Below are positions 34,739-44,151 of a stretch of DNA of 64,000 bases, one piece after another. Numbering within the stretch: the first letter of the stretch is position 1; every line of letters starts with the position of its first letter. The DNA comes from Flavobacteriales bacterium (GTDB taxonomy: Bacteria > Bacteroidota > Bacteroidia > Flavobacteriales_D > Sanyastnellaceae), in contig JADHLY010000003.1 in the NCBI GenBank assembly GCA_016780385.1, forward strand, positions 27,574 through 91,573, in the 5' to 3' direction. The notes below the pieces were generated by a model, which saw only the letters and a program-made list of their open reading frames with translations, was not told the origin of the DNA and ran no database searches. The position numbers and the translations under genes are program-made.

Positions 34739-36259
34739 TTAGCCCAACTCTTCCGAAACCAAGGGCAAAGTCACACGGAACGTTGTGCCAACCCCCTCTT
34801 CGCTGCGCAGAACCACGATTTGCCCACCGTGATATTCCCGGACAATGCGCCTTACCAAACTGAGTCCCAACCCCCAGCCTCGGGTCTTTGTGCTGAAGCC
34901 AGGATCGAATACCTGACGCTGCACCCGGCGGGGCATGCCCCTGCCCGTGTCCTCTACATCCAACACCACCGCCCCAGACTCTTCGCGCAATGACAAGGAG
35001 AGTCGTCCCGACCCCTCCATCGCGTCTACCGCATTTTTCGTGAGGTTTTCGAGCACCCACCCAAACAAGGCCGGGTTAAAGGCCGCCCGCAGCGGCACCT
35101 CACCTACAGCAATATCGAATTCAACCGCCCTGGGCATCCGGCGCTTCAAATACGCCATGGTCTCCTTCACAAAAGACCCGATATCATCCGGCGCCAATTC
35201 AGGCTCCGAACCAATTTTGGAGAACCGGTCTGTGACCGTCCGCAGACGATCAATGTCCTTGCCCAATTCCTCGAGCACCGCTTCATCGACATCCTCACTC
35301 CTCAACACCTCGACCCAAGCCATCAGCGCGGACAAAGGCGTCCCCAATTGGTGAGCTGTCTCTTTGGCCATGCCCACCCAAACCCGGTTTTGCTCGGAAC
35401 GCCGGAACGCACTGAACGTCGAATACGCCAGCAACAAAAAACCGCCGATGATCAACAGCTGAACCACAGGGAAATAGCGCAACTGCTTGAGGACAATCGA
35501 CTCATCGTAGAGGATCCAACGCCTGCCAGCATCGGGCAAATCCAACAAAATTGGGGGGTTGACCTCAGCCAAACGCCGAATCAAAGCCGCCGTATCCGAG
35601 AGTTCCTTTGGTGCGAACCGGTCCGCCCGCAAAATGTGGGTCAACGTGGAGTCGGCAAGCAGCACAGGAATAGAAGCCGAGTTCAAGACCGTTTCCGAAA
35701 TAAACGAGTGGATGATGTCGTCCATCACCGTCTGTAAGTCGCGAAAACGGTTGCTCTGGTCGTAAAACAAGGTTGAGCCTTGTTCGAATTCAATCACCGA
35801 TCCGCGGGCGGCCATGGCGTCGCGCAAAGAATCGAGCTGCCGGGGACTGCGCATCGAAGGCGCCACATGGATGTCCGCAGTCAAGACGCTGTCCTTGTAA
35901 ACCAGGACAGGAATGGTGCGGTTAGCTTGGATGAACCGGGTGATGAAGGTCAAATCAATGGGGGCGCCCGGATCCGCTTCCTGAATGATGCGGTAAGCCT
36001 CACCAATCAGGTCGGCTTTGTCGCGCTCCTCTCGGCGCAATGAGGCAAAAAGCTCCTCCGTATATCCGACCAGTTCTGCCCGCTGCACAATCGCTTCAGA
36101 CCACAATTCCACTTTGCGCTGCTCTTCCACGCGCAACGTGCGCGCAATGTGACCGCTCGACCAAAGGGTCAATCCCACAATAATGGTTGCTCCCACCAAC
36201 AGGAGGGCCCTTGAATATTGCTTGTTATTGATGCGCACAGCGTTTGGACGACTTCCCAA
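34739..36259 (-). CDS. Sensor histidine kinase (two-component)
   Basis: H-box KETAHQLGTPLSALMAW, N box ENLTKNAVDAMEG, G boxes DTGRGMP, GWGLGLSLV; GTG at about 36238 is an alternative start. Confidence 0.9.
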   Translation of the reverse strand: MGSRPNAVRINNKQYSRALLLVGATIIVGLTLWSSGHIARTLRVEEQRKVELWSEAIVQRAELVGYTEELFASLRREERDKADLIGEAYRIIQEADPGAPIDLTFITRFIQANRTIPVLVYKDSVLTADIHVAPSMRSPRQLDSLRDAMAARGSVIEFEQGSTLFYDQSNRFRDLQTVMDDIIHSFISETVLNSASIPVLLADSTLTHILRADRFAPKELSDTAALIRRLAEVNPPILLDLPDAGRRWILYDESIVLKQLRYFPVVQLLIIGGFLLLAYSTFSAFRRSEQNRVWVGMAKETAHQLGTPLSALMAWVEVLRSEDVDEAVLEELGKDIDRLRTVTDRFSKIGSEPELAPDDIGSFVKETMAYLKRRMPRAVEFDIAVGEVPLRAAFNPALFGWVLENLTKNAVDAMEGSGRLSLSLREESGAVVLDVEDTGRGMPRRVQRQVFDPGFSTKTRGWGLGLSLVRRIVREYHGGQIVVLRSEEGVGTTFRVTLPLVSEELG

Positions 36260-36340
36260 CGGGAGATGTTGGGCCGAAGGTATCCGGGAACACGCCCTTT
36301 TTGTGGGCGATCACCGCAAGAATTAAACCCCGCTTAAATG

Positions 36341-36366
36341 AAAACGCCGGCCTCAGCCGACGTTTT
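36341..36366. terminator. Bidirectional terminator-like hairpin AAAACGCCGGC-CTCA-GCCGACGTTTT
   Basis: Near-perfect inverted repeat flanked by A/T runs. Confidence 0.5.
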
Positions 36367-36501
36367 ATTGACCACAAGTAAGAAACAAGGTCAGATTTGG
36401 TTAAGCCTTCGCAACAAGTTCAACTGTTTCAACGAAGGCCTCTAAGATAGTAAATATTAACGTTCGGCTGATAACAAATTAAGTTCGTCTAGAAATCACC
36501 C

Positions 36502-39189
36502 CTAAAAGTCATCGTCGTCATCCTCAAAATTCAACGTCGGCTTCTGTTTTGGCGAATCAGCATCCCGCACTGTGTCCGCACCCATGGACAATTGTGAGGC
36601 CCTTGGAACAGAGTCCGCCGCTGCACCATCCTCTCCATTGACGCCAAAAACGCCTTTCAACCGGTCCAAGGCCCCCTTGCGTTCGGTCTGCCTGTGTGAT
36701 TTGTGAGCGTCCCGGTCGTAACCGAATTCCGGTGCTTCCAAGGTGCCTCCGATGGCCAGAAAAAACCGGTGGCCCAATCCATCGTCTGCGGTGGTTCCAA
36801 ACTCTTCCTGGTCCGATTTCAAATCGCGCAAGGCAAAGTCCAAGGTGTAATCCATGCCGCCATCCAAACGCTGCCATCCCGCGATACCGATGTCCATGGC
36901 ATCCGACATCACCTCGGTTTCTTCCAAGGTGAATACACCCCGCTCAAGCGCGACCTGTGTCGCAATGGGCCCAAAGCGCACCCGCTTCAACCGCCGACTC
37001 AGGTCGTCTGTATCGGCCAACAACCTGTACTTCGCCTCAGACTTCAGCGTTTCTGGAATGCGCTGAAGCAATTCAAAATCGCGCAACTCTCCCTCTTCGA
37101 TCCGGACTTCAAGCGCGGTCTCCCAAGTCAGCTCGGGGCTCTTGTTAAAATGGTAATCCAGCGTGCCATCCGCCCACAGCCTTCCCCCAACATGAGAAGG
37201 CAGCAATGTGCTCTGCCCCAGCCCCCCCGTTCCTTCCAACAGTGCAGACAATGAAACCCCCAGCATACCGCCATTCAAGTGAATGGCGCGCGCATCCCAA
37301 CGGCCTTGAACCGCAGCGTTGCCCCCGAACATCGCTGACTTCGCCTGCTCAAATGTCCCCCGGGCGGCTTTCCAATCGTACGTGCCTGACGCCTCCGTTT
37401 GACGCGCGTGGAGCGCATCCCAACTCCATTCATCCAAAGACACCTTCCAATTCAACTTGGGCCAATCGCCCCCTGCGAACTGCCCTTGGGCTTCGTCGCT
37501 GATGAAGGCCTTCAACAAGGCCGCAACATCAACGCGTTCGACCTGCAGGTCAAGCTCAATTGCGTCATCCTTGCTTTTCTGATTCAAGTGAATCACCCCC
37601 CCTTGAACCCCAGGGCCTGAAAAGGATGCCACATCCGCGATCAACTTGTCCGGCGCAGCTGAAATGCGGGCAGCATCCACACTCCAGCTGCCCCCACCTT
37701 CCGGAGATGAACCCGGCATGGTGCACACCACATCAGAGAGCGAAATGTCCACTTCCCCAGAATTCCATTGCCATGTCCCTTGGCCAGACCGCCTCAACCC
37801 CACATCAACGACCGACTGAATCACCCCATCGGGGCCTACACCCCATCCTTCTGGCACATCCCACCAAGGCTTGATCATTTGCAACAGTTCTTCAAGGCGG
37901 GCAATCTGCCGCGCCTCAAGGTCCAGCTCATCGCCCGACGGCGTGGAAGACCACCCTCCCGACAGCTGCATTTCTCCACCTGCAGCGCGGCCCTTCAATG
38001 ATGATCCCTCAACCCTCCAACCACTGCCCATTGAATACACCACAGCTTCGCCACCACTCAAGTTTGCCTGCGTGCCTTGCCAATTCACGGACATGTCCCT
38101 TGGCGCGATGCGCACCGCCCAACTTCCCGACCACTTGGAATCGCCCGGGCCTGCCCACAGCAGCCCAGTGACAGGACGGCCTACGACCACATCCAGGTCC
38201 ACTTCTCCTGAAATTTTGGGCTTGTTCTCTCCCAATTGGTCTTGCAACATCCCCGGCAAAACCCCCATGGCCGCCTCGCTTTCTGTGCCCTTCAAGGACA
38301 AAGCCAATTCAAATCCCGACCTGCTGTAAATGCCCGCCTCGAAGTCCACGCCACCCACAGGTCCCACAGCCCGGCCTCCATTCATCTGCACCACCAATTC
38401 CGATCCCGTCATGGCGATGTCAAGTCGCGCAGACAATCCCAAGTTTTGCATCCATTGCTCACCCGCAGCCTCAAGGTCTGCTCCCTCCAGCTCAATGGGA
38501 CCCGTGACCTTCCACGCCCCGTCGGCATCCGACTCACCCGCCAAGTTTGCCTTACGGCAGAGCGCCTTCCAGGCCACAGGCTGACTCGCGCCATCCGCCA
38601 TCCATTGGCCTTCCACTGTCACCTCTTCCAGCACCAAAGACCGCACGCTCCAATCCACACCATCGCCACCGCCCATGTCCTCGGCCGCCCAAAAACGCCA
38701 CCCTTCACGGCCGTCGGCATGGCGCCGGACGCGAATGTGACCTTGGCGCAATTGCACCTGTTCGACTTCAAAACGGCCAAACAACAGCGGCATCCAAGCA
38801 AAAACGACACCCACCTGCCCCAACTGCAAAAAAGGCTGTCCGCGGTCCACTGCGTCTTCCACTGCAACATCACGCAGCGTCACCTCCACATCGGGCCAAC
38901 TCTTCAAGACGGTCAAGTCGACAGATCCAATCTGCACATCTGTCTTCAAATGGGGCTGAATGGCCGCTAAAACGCGCTGTTCCAACCCTTGAGCCTGGTA
39001 CCACACCGCCGACGTCAACCCCACGAGAACCACAACAATGGAACACACCACCCATACCCTCCGGTAGCGGGACTTTGGTGGTTGAGCGTCCTGGGACGCT
39101 TCGTCTGTGGAATCGAATGCTGAACTCAATCGTCGTAGCGCTTTCGCAAGGATGAAAATAGGGGGCCGTCCTGCGGTACACATCCCCAC
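36502..39189 (-). CDS. AsmA-like C-terminal domain protein (large membrane-anchored)
   Basis: N-terminal TM VWVVCSIVVVLVGLTSAVWY then AsmA-like domain IGSVDLTVLKSWPDVEVTLRDVAVED; start uncertain. Confidence 0.75.
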   Translation of the reverse strand: MGMCTAGRPPIFILAKALRRLSSAFDSTDEASQDAQPPKSRYRRVWVVCSIVVVLVGLTSAVWYQAQGLEQRVLAAIQPHLKTDVQIGSVDLTVLKSWPDVEVTLRDVAVEDAVDRGQPFLQLGQVGVVFAWMPLLFGRFEVEQVQLRQGHIRVRRHADGREGWRFWAAEDMGGGDGVDWSVRSLVLEEVTVEGQWMADGASQPVAWKALCRKANLAGESDADGAWKVTGPIELEGADLEAAGEQWMQNLGLSARLDIAMTGSELVVQMNGGRAVGPVGGVDFEAGIYSRSGFELALSLKGTESEAAMGVLPGMLQDQLGENKPKISGEVDLDVVVGRPVTGLLWAGPGDSKWSGSWAVRIAPRDMSVNWQGTQANLSGGEAVVYSMGSGWRVEGSSLKGRAAGGEMQLSGGWSSTPSGDELDLEARQIARLEELLQMIKPWWDVPEGWGVGPDGVIQSVVDVGLRRSGQGTWQWNSGEVDISLSDVVCTMPGSSPEGGGSWSVDAARISAAPDKLIADVASFSGPGVQGGVIHLNQKSKDDAIELDLQVERVDVAALLKAFISDEAQGQFAGGDWPKLNWKVSLDEWSWDALHARQTEASGTYDWKAARGTFEQAKSAMFGGNAAVQGRWDARAIHLNGGMLGVSLSALLEGTGGLGQSTLLPSHVGGRLWADGTLDYHFNKSPELTWETALEVRIEEGELRDFELLQRIPETLKSEAKYRLLADTDDLSRRLKRVRFGPIATQVALERGVFTLEETEVMSDAMDIGIAGWQRLDGGMDYTLDFALRDLKSDQEEFGTTADDGLGHRFFLAIGGTLEAPEFGYDRDAHKSHRQTERKGALDRLKGVFGVNGEDGAAADSVPRASQLSMGADTVRDADSPKQKPTLNFEDDDDDF

Positions 39190-39265
39190 GTTGAACCAAC
39201 GTGAACAGTGGCGGTTTGATTATCACGGGACTTTCCCAAATTGTTCCTTTCAAACCCAACACCCC

Positions 39266-40021
39266 ATGGACAAGCGCACCTTTCTCAAGGTTGGATCCCT
39301 CGCAGGAGCCGGCATTGTAGCCACCCCCTTGGTTTCCTCCCTGCTCGGTTGTGGCAGCGCCCCATCTTCAGGCGAGGCGCCCCATGCCGCACCCAGTGAA
39401 GGGTTCACCCTGCCCGAACTCGGTTTTGCCCTCGAAGCATTGGAGCCCGCTGTAGACCGCATGACCATGCGCATCCACCACGGCAAGCACCACGCAGGCT
39501 ATGTTCGGAAGCTCAATGCGGCCTTGACCAATCATGCCCTTTCCGGACAATCCCTTGAAGCTGTACTCGCTTCCATTCAGGCTTCTGATACAGGCCTGAG
39601 AAACAACGGGGGTGGACACTTCAACCATGCGCTGTTCTGGAACATCCTGACGCCAAGCCCGAATCCGCAGGACCATGTTCCTTCAGGAATACTTGCCGAG
39701 CGCATCACCGCCAACTTCGGGAGTCAAGAAGCCATGCTGACTGAGCTCGCACAGGCGGCCAGCACCCGTTTCGGATCAGGTTGGGGCTGGCTTGTGCAAG
39801 ACACCCATCAACCCGACCGATTGTTTGTCGCTTCGACGCCCAACCAAGACAACCCGCTGATGACCGGAATCGTGGATGCCGAGATTCAAGGACGCCCCAT
39901 TCTGGGCATTGACGTCTGGGAGCACGCGTATTATTTGAACTACCAAAACCGGCGCACAGACTATGTCGCGGCCATCTTGGACCGTGTCAATTGGTCTGCC
40001 GTGGCCGGCCTTATGGCCTGA
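39266..40021 (+). CDS. Fe/Mn superoxide dismutase with N-terminal lipoprotein signal
   Basis: HHGKHHAGYVRKLNAALTNH, GGGHFNHALFWNIL, DVWEHAYYLNYQNRR; N-terminus KRTFLKVGSLAGAGIVATPLVSSLLGC. Confidence 0.93.
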   Translation: MDKRTFLKVGSLAGAGIVATPLVSSLLGCGSAPSSGEAPHAAPSEGFTLPELGFALEALEPAVDRMTMRIHHGKHHAGYVRKLNAALTNHALSGQSLEAVLASIQASDTGLRNNGGGHFNHALFWNILTPSPNPQDHVPSGILAERITANFGSQEAMLTELAQAASTRFGSGWGWLVQDTHQPDRLFVASTPNQDNPLMTGIVDAEIQGRPILGIDVWEHAYYLNYQNRRTDYVAAILDRVNWSAVAGLMA

Positions 40022-40553
40022 CCTCTCCGCCCTTGGGTAAGGGGACGCCATTGTCTCCCTCTTCGTACAGGCGCTCCTTCAATATCACCTTGAATTCTTT
40101 GGCCGTCGGACTCAACACATGGTACCGATAGCTGGGTTTGCTCGCTGATTTCTCCGACTCAGGCGTTACCGACAACAAGGTGGACATGCGCTTCAGGAAA
40201 ACGTCGTGATCCTCGAAATAACCGAGGTACATGCTGTCCTTGGTCTTACGGACAGGAAACACCTCCCAACGGCCGGTCTCCACTACAGGCTGACTCAAAA
40301 TGATGTGCCCCGCCATGCGCCGCAGCAAAAAGTCCTCACCATTGACCAAGACTTCATCCCCCATTTTCAAGGTGTCCTTTCCAAACTCCCAGCGCTCCCC
40401 GTCTTCAATGATCACCCCCCGCATCGCTTTGGGAATGTTGGGGAGGTTCATCCTGCCCGGGGGCATGGGCTCGTTGAATTGAACTTTAGGTGTGCAGGAA
40501 AACAGTGCCAAGGTGACCAGGAGGACGGTCCATGGAAATCGAGATACGCTCAT
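40011..40553 (-). CDS. Putative lipoprotein of unknown function
   Basis: Lipoprotein signal LLVTLALFSC; start at 40553 abuts the uppP stop. Confidence 0.65.
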   Translation of the reverse strand: MSVSRFPWTVLLVTLALFSCTPKVQFNEPMPPGRMNLPNIPKAMRGVIIEDGERWEFGKDTLKMGDEVLVNGEDFLLRRMAGHIILSQPVVETGRWEVFPVRKTKDSMYLGYFEDHDVFLKRMSTLLSVTPESEKSASKPSYRYHVLSPTAKEFKVILKERLYEEGDNGVPLPKGGEVRP

Positions 40554-41353
40554 CAGAGAATTGAAAGTGCCACCGCCAAAATGCCCATGGCTGCGCAGTA
40601 AACGGCAAAACCCTTGAATCCATTTCGCTTGACCAGATTGATCATCGTTTGACAGGCCCAAAGGCCACTGAGGAAAGCAGCCAGTGCTGCCGCACCCAGC
40701 GCGAGACCAGAAACAGAGGACAACAAAGCCGGCTCCTCCATCAGATCCAACACCTCCAATGCAGTCGCCCCCAAAATCGGAGGCAACACCATCAAGAAGC
40801 TGAACCGCGCCGCTTCACTGCGGTTGATGCCCAATAACAACGCCGCAGAAATGGTAGCCCCGCTTCTGCTGATGCCCGGAAGCACCGCCACAGCCTGGGC
40901 ACAACCGATCAACAGCACTGCGATCCATCCCAAGCGGCCGCCTTCATGCCCCCTCGTCTGGGCCCAATACAGCATGGCTGCAGTCGCCATCAATGCCATG
41001 CCCACCGCTCCGATATGCCCGTCCAAACGGGCCTCCAAGACGTCCATGAAAAACACGTACACCACGGCCAATGGCAGCATGGAGAACAGAACATATCCTG
41101 CAAACGTGCGCGCCACTAATCCGCTCTTGGAGCGCTGAGGCAATCCCATCAATAAATCTCGAATGTCCTTCCTGAACACAACCAAAGTGCTCAAGGCTGT
41201 CGCCCCATGCACGACCACACTAAAGGCCAAACCAGCATCGTTAATGCCCAGCAATGCTTTGCCCAATTCGAGGTGGCCAGAACTGCTCACCGGCAAAAAC
41301 TCCGTGAGCCCTTGGACCACACCCAACAGGATGGCCTCCCAAATTTCCATCAA
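40553..41353 (-). CDS. uppP: Undecaprenyl-diphosphatase
   Basis: GVVQGLTEFLPVSSSGHL, PGISRSGATISAALLLG. Confidence 0.96.
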   Translation of the reverse strand: MMEIWEAILLGVVQGLTEFLPVSSSGHLELGKALLGINDAGLAFSVVVHGATALSTLVVFRKDIRDLLMGLPQRSKSGLVARTFAGYVLFSMLPLAVVYVFFMDVLEARLDGHIGAVGMALMATAAMLYWAQTRGHEGGRLGWIAVLLIGCAQAVAVLPGISRSGATISAALLLGINRSEAARFSFLMVLPPILGATALEVLDLMEEPALLSSVSGLALGAAALAAFLSGLWACQTMINLVKRNGFKGFAVYCAAMGILAVALSIL

Positions 41354-41631
41354 GCCTTGGCCCCTTCAGCAGGAAAGCGCTTCAGTATGCTGTAAAAAAT
41401 GACGCCGTATCCCGCGAGCACGGTCAGCGGTGCAATGGTAATTCTGCGGGCACTGAATATGGCTTCCGAAAACTCATTGGGGTCCTCCACACCGCCCCCA
41501 CTCATCAAGAGATAACCGACGATCAGCAGGGCAATGCCCAGCAAAAAGAAAATGTAATTGCGGCGCTCAAAAGGAAACGCGTTGCGCCCATCGTTGAGGC
41601 TCTGATTCTGCTGTGCGGAGGGCGTGCTCAT
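41350..41631 (-). CDS. DUF3098 family membrane protein
   Basis: FPFERRNYIFFLLGIALLIVGYLLMSGGG ... PEEF-like region and second TM. Confidence 0.8.
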   Translation of the reverse strand: MSTPSAQQNQSLNDGRNAFPFERRNYIFFLLGIALLIVGYLLMSGGGVEDPNEFSEAIFSARRITIAPLTVLAGYGVIFYSILKRFPAEGAKA

Positions 41632-41683
41632 GTCAGCGAAAATAAGCGGTGAATTCAGGATGAATGTGTGGCCCGTCCACAAC

Positions 41684-42571
41684 TCATACAAGTTTGTCCA
41701 GACGCGCCCCAAAATAACGGCCCACAGCCCACCGCGCACTCAAGCCGGTCAGCACCAGCCCCACGGCAAGTTGGCACAGCAAGACGGCGCCCAACTCTTG
41801 TACACCCCAAGGGCCCAAGACCCCCGGCAAAACTTCGCGCACAGCGATCAATGCGGCAACGACCCCGGCATACGCCAAGAGCGCCCCCACCGCCCCATAC
41901 CCCATCGCTTCTGCGATGAAGGGACGGCGAATGCGGTGCTGCGGTGCACCCACCAGTTCCATACTGCGAATCAAGAACCGCCGACCGAAAACGCTCAATC
42001 GCACGACATTCATGATTTGGGCCACCACAATGGCCATCAATACGAGCACCAATGCCAAGCCTGGGTACGTCCAGTCCTTGAAACCGCGGTCCAATCGTTC
42101 GAGCAACACCTTGGGATACTCCACCCTGGACACGCCAGGTTTCACCGCCCACTCCGCGGCTTTTGCCTCCAATCCCGCCAGCCCCATTCCTTCCATCCAC
42201 GATGGAGAAAGGGCCACCTCCAAGACTGCAGGCAAAGGCGAAGCGCCCAAAAAATCCATGAACGGCTCGCCCAATTCTGACTCCAACTCCTGAGCAGCAG
42301 AATCCGGATCAACATATACGACCTCCGAGACAGCGTTGTCCCCCTTCATCTGCTCCAACCACTGGTTGACCCCCGCTTGATCAGCGGGCACCTCACTCAA
42401 CACGACGTCCACCCGCATGGAGGACATCCACTCTGCCCTCAAGTCCTGCACCATCAAGGCACCTGCCACCAAGGCACCCAACAAAGCCAACGTCAAGGAG
42501 ACGCCAAGCGATGTCGACAGTGCCGAGAAATCGTGGGCCTTGCTGCGGCTCGGTTTGCGGTTGCTGCTCAT
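41684..42571 (-). CDS. ftsX: Cell division ABC-type protein FtsX
   Basis: FtsX family topology; VVLSEVPADQAGVNQWLEQMKGDNAVSEVVYVDPDSAAQEL; RSMELVGAPQHRIRRPFIAEAMGYG. Confidence 0.88.
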   Translation of the reverse strand: MSSNRKPSRSKAHDFSALSTSLGVSLTLALLGALVAGALMVQDLRAEWMSSMRVDVVLSEVPADQAGVNQWLEQMKGDNAVSEVVYVDPDSAAQELESELGEPFMDFLGASPLPAVLEVALSPSWMEGMGLAGLEAKAAEWAVKPGVSRVEYPKVLLERLDRGFKDWTYPGLALVLVLMAIVVAQIMNVVRLSVFGRRFLIRSMELVGAPQHRIRRPFIAEAMGYGAVGALLAYAGVVAALIAVREVLPGVLGPWGVQELGAVLLCQLAVGLVLTGLSARWAVGRYFGARLDKLV

Positions 42572-42621
42572 GTTATGATGGGGACCAGGTCGAAGTTAAT
42601 CCGACAGGCGGAGGCACAAGG

Positions 42622-43056
42622 TTAACCCTCTTCGCGGGCCATGAGCTGCACCGTGAAGTGCAAGTCAATGCCGGCCAATGGGTGATTGAAATCCACTTCG
42701 ACTTCCTCTTCGCCCACGTGCACCACAACACCATGCACCTCATCGCCTTCGTCATCGCGCATCACGACCACCTCACCTTCGGCCATGACACTCTCATCGA
42801 ACCCCTCGTCGTCCACAAACTGCTCCTTGGGCAACACCGCAAAAGCGCCTTCCATTTCAGGACCATACGCCTTGTCGAAAGGAACCAACAGCTCAAACCG
42901 GTCGCCAACCTGGGCTGCACCGACCGCCTGTTCCAATTCGTCGAGGACTTCTTCGCCACCCGCAGTAAATGAAAACGGCTCCTCTGGTACTGTGGCCTCA
43001 ATGATTTCGCCTTCCGGCCCATCGGCCCGCAACGTGTAGTGAATGATGTATTTCAT
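42622..43056 (-). CDS. FKBP-type peptidyl-prolyl isomerase (SlyD-like)
   Basis: PFSFTAGGEEVLDELEQAVGAAQVGDRFELLVPFDKAYG; DFNHPLAGIDLHFTVQL. Confidence 0.92.
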   Translation of the reverse strand: MKYIIHYTLRADGPEGEIIEATVPEEPFSFTAGGEEVLDELEQAVGAAQVGDRFELLVPFDKAYGPEMEGAFAVLPKEQFVDDEGFDESVMAEGEVVVMRDDEGDEVHGVVVHVGEEEVEVDFNHPLAGIDLHFTVQLMAREEG

Positions 43057-43062
43057 GCCGGG

Positions 43063-44151
43063 CTATGGTTTGATGGGGGCAAAGGAACGCACGGTGGCCT
43101 CGAGCTCCCTGAGATATTCTCGTTTTCCGAAATAAGGGGCGTAGACATAACCGTCTACCGTCACCAATTGGCCGCGGGCATCGTCGACCCAGGCAATTGA
43201 AGTCCAAGGGCCGCCCATGAAGTCGCCCTCCATGCGCCACAACCCGCGCATCGTTGCGGCAAATCCGCCGCGAAATGACACCTCCTCATACAGTGGAGGA
43301 AGCCGGTATTCTGTGGTCATATAGCTGCCCTCGTTGGCCGAGGAAATCCGCGCCATCAATAAAGAATCACGGCGCGCCAACATGCGCTCCATGGAGAAGT
43401 CCGCGGGACCAGAATACGGCGTTCTGTGCACCACAATGCCCATCTGTACGTCGTGGTTCCGCCCCCCTTTCATTCGCGTCAGAGAGCGTTCCAGCCAGCA
43501 AAATCCCCCCGTGCTCTCCACCATCCTGATGTCCCTCGGCAACACCGCAGTCAGTCCATGCTGCTCGCGCAGCTCTCCCTCCACTTGGCGGTTCCGGTCC
43601 AAGGCCACAACCTCTCCGTAGCGCTTCGTCTCTTCTTGTTCCAACATGTCAGCCAGCATGAGCCCTCCTTCGGGGCTGTTCAATGCCGCGATTGCACCGG
43701 CCACATTGCGGCCTGTGACCTCCGCATAAATCTGGCCCTTTGCGTAACGGTTGCGGAACACCGTCATCTTGGGCTCCTGCGTGTCAATTCGGTCCGCGAT
43801 ATCGAAGACCACCAGATTGCGGTGTGGCTTCCAAAAGCGATCAAACTCCTCCGGATCGAGGCGGATCACATCGAAGCGGGGCTCGTATTGAGGCAAGACG
43901 CGCACGGGGTTGCCAAACAAACTGTCCACCACTTCCCCGATGCCCCGGTTCCACATGGCCTCCGAAACCACCATCACCACTTCACCGCTGGGCCCGAGCT
44001 TGCCCGGCAACAGCGCATAACGCTCGGCCTTTGTTTGAGGCGGCGCCTCCGTGTTGCACCCCGCCAGGACGACCGCCACCAACACCCCGAGCAAGGGCAT
44101 CCAAACACCAAAAGCCCGAAAGGCCCGCTTCAATTCACCTGGGGTCTGCAT
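43063..44151 (-). CDS. DUF4837 family lipoprotein
   Basis: Lipobox LAGC; Bacteroidota family features GGFCWLERS, W-rich middle; family by recognition. Confidence 0.7.
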   Translation of the reverse strand: MQTPGELKRAFRAFGVWMPLLGVLVAVVLAGCNTEAPPQTKAERYALLPGKLGPSGEVVMVVSEAMWNRGIGEVVDSLFGNPVRVLPQYEPRFDVIRLDPEEFDRFWKPHRNLVVFDIADRIDTQEPKMTVFRNRYAKGQIYAEVTGRNVAGAIAALNSPEGGLMLADMLEQEETKRYGEVVALDRNRQVEGELREQHGLTAVLPRDIRMVESTGGFCWLERSLTRMKGGRNHDVQMGIVVHRTPYSGPADFSMERMLARRDSLLMARISSANEGSYMTTEYRLPPLYEEVSFRGGFAATMRGLWRMEGDFMGGPWTSIAWVDDARGQLVTVDGYVYAPYFGKREYLRELEATVRSFAPIKP

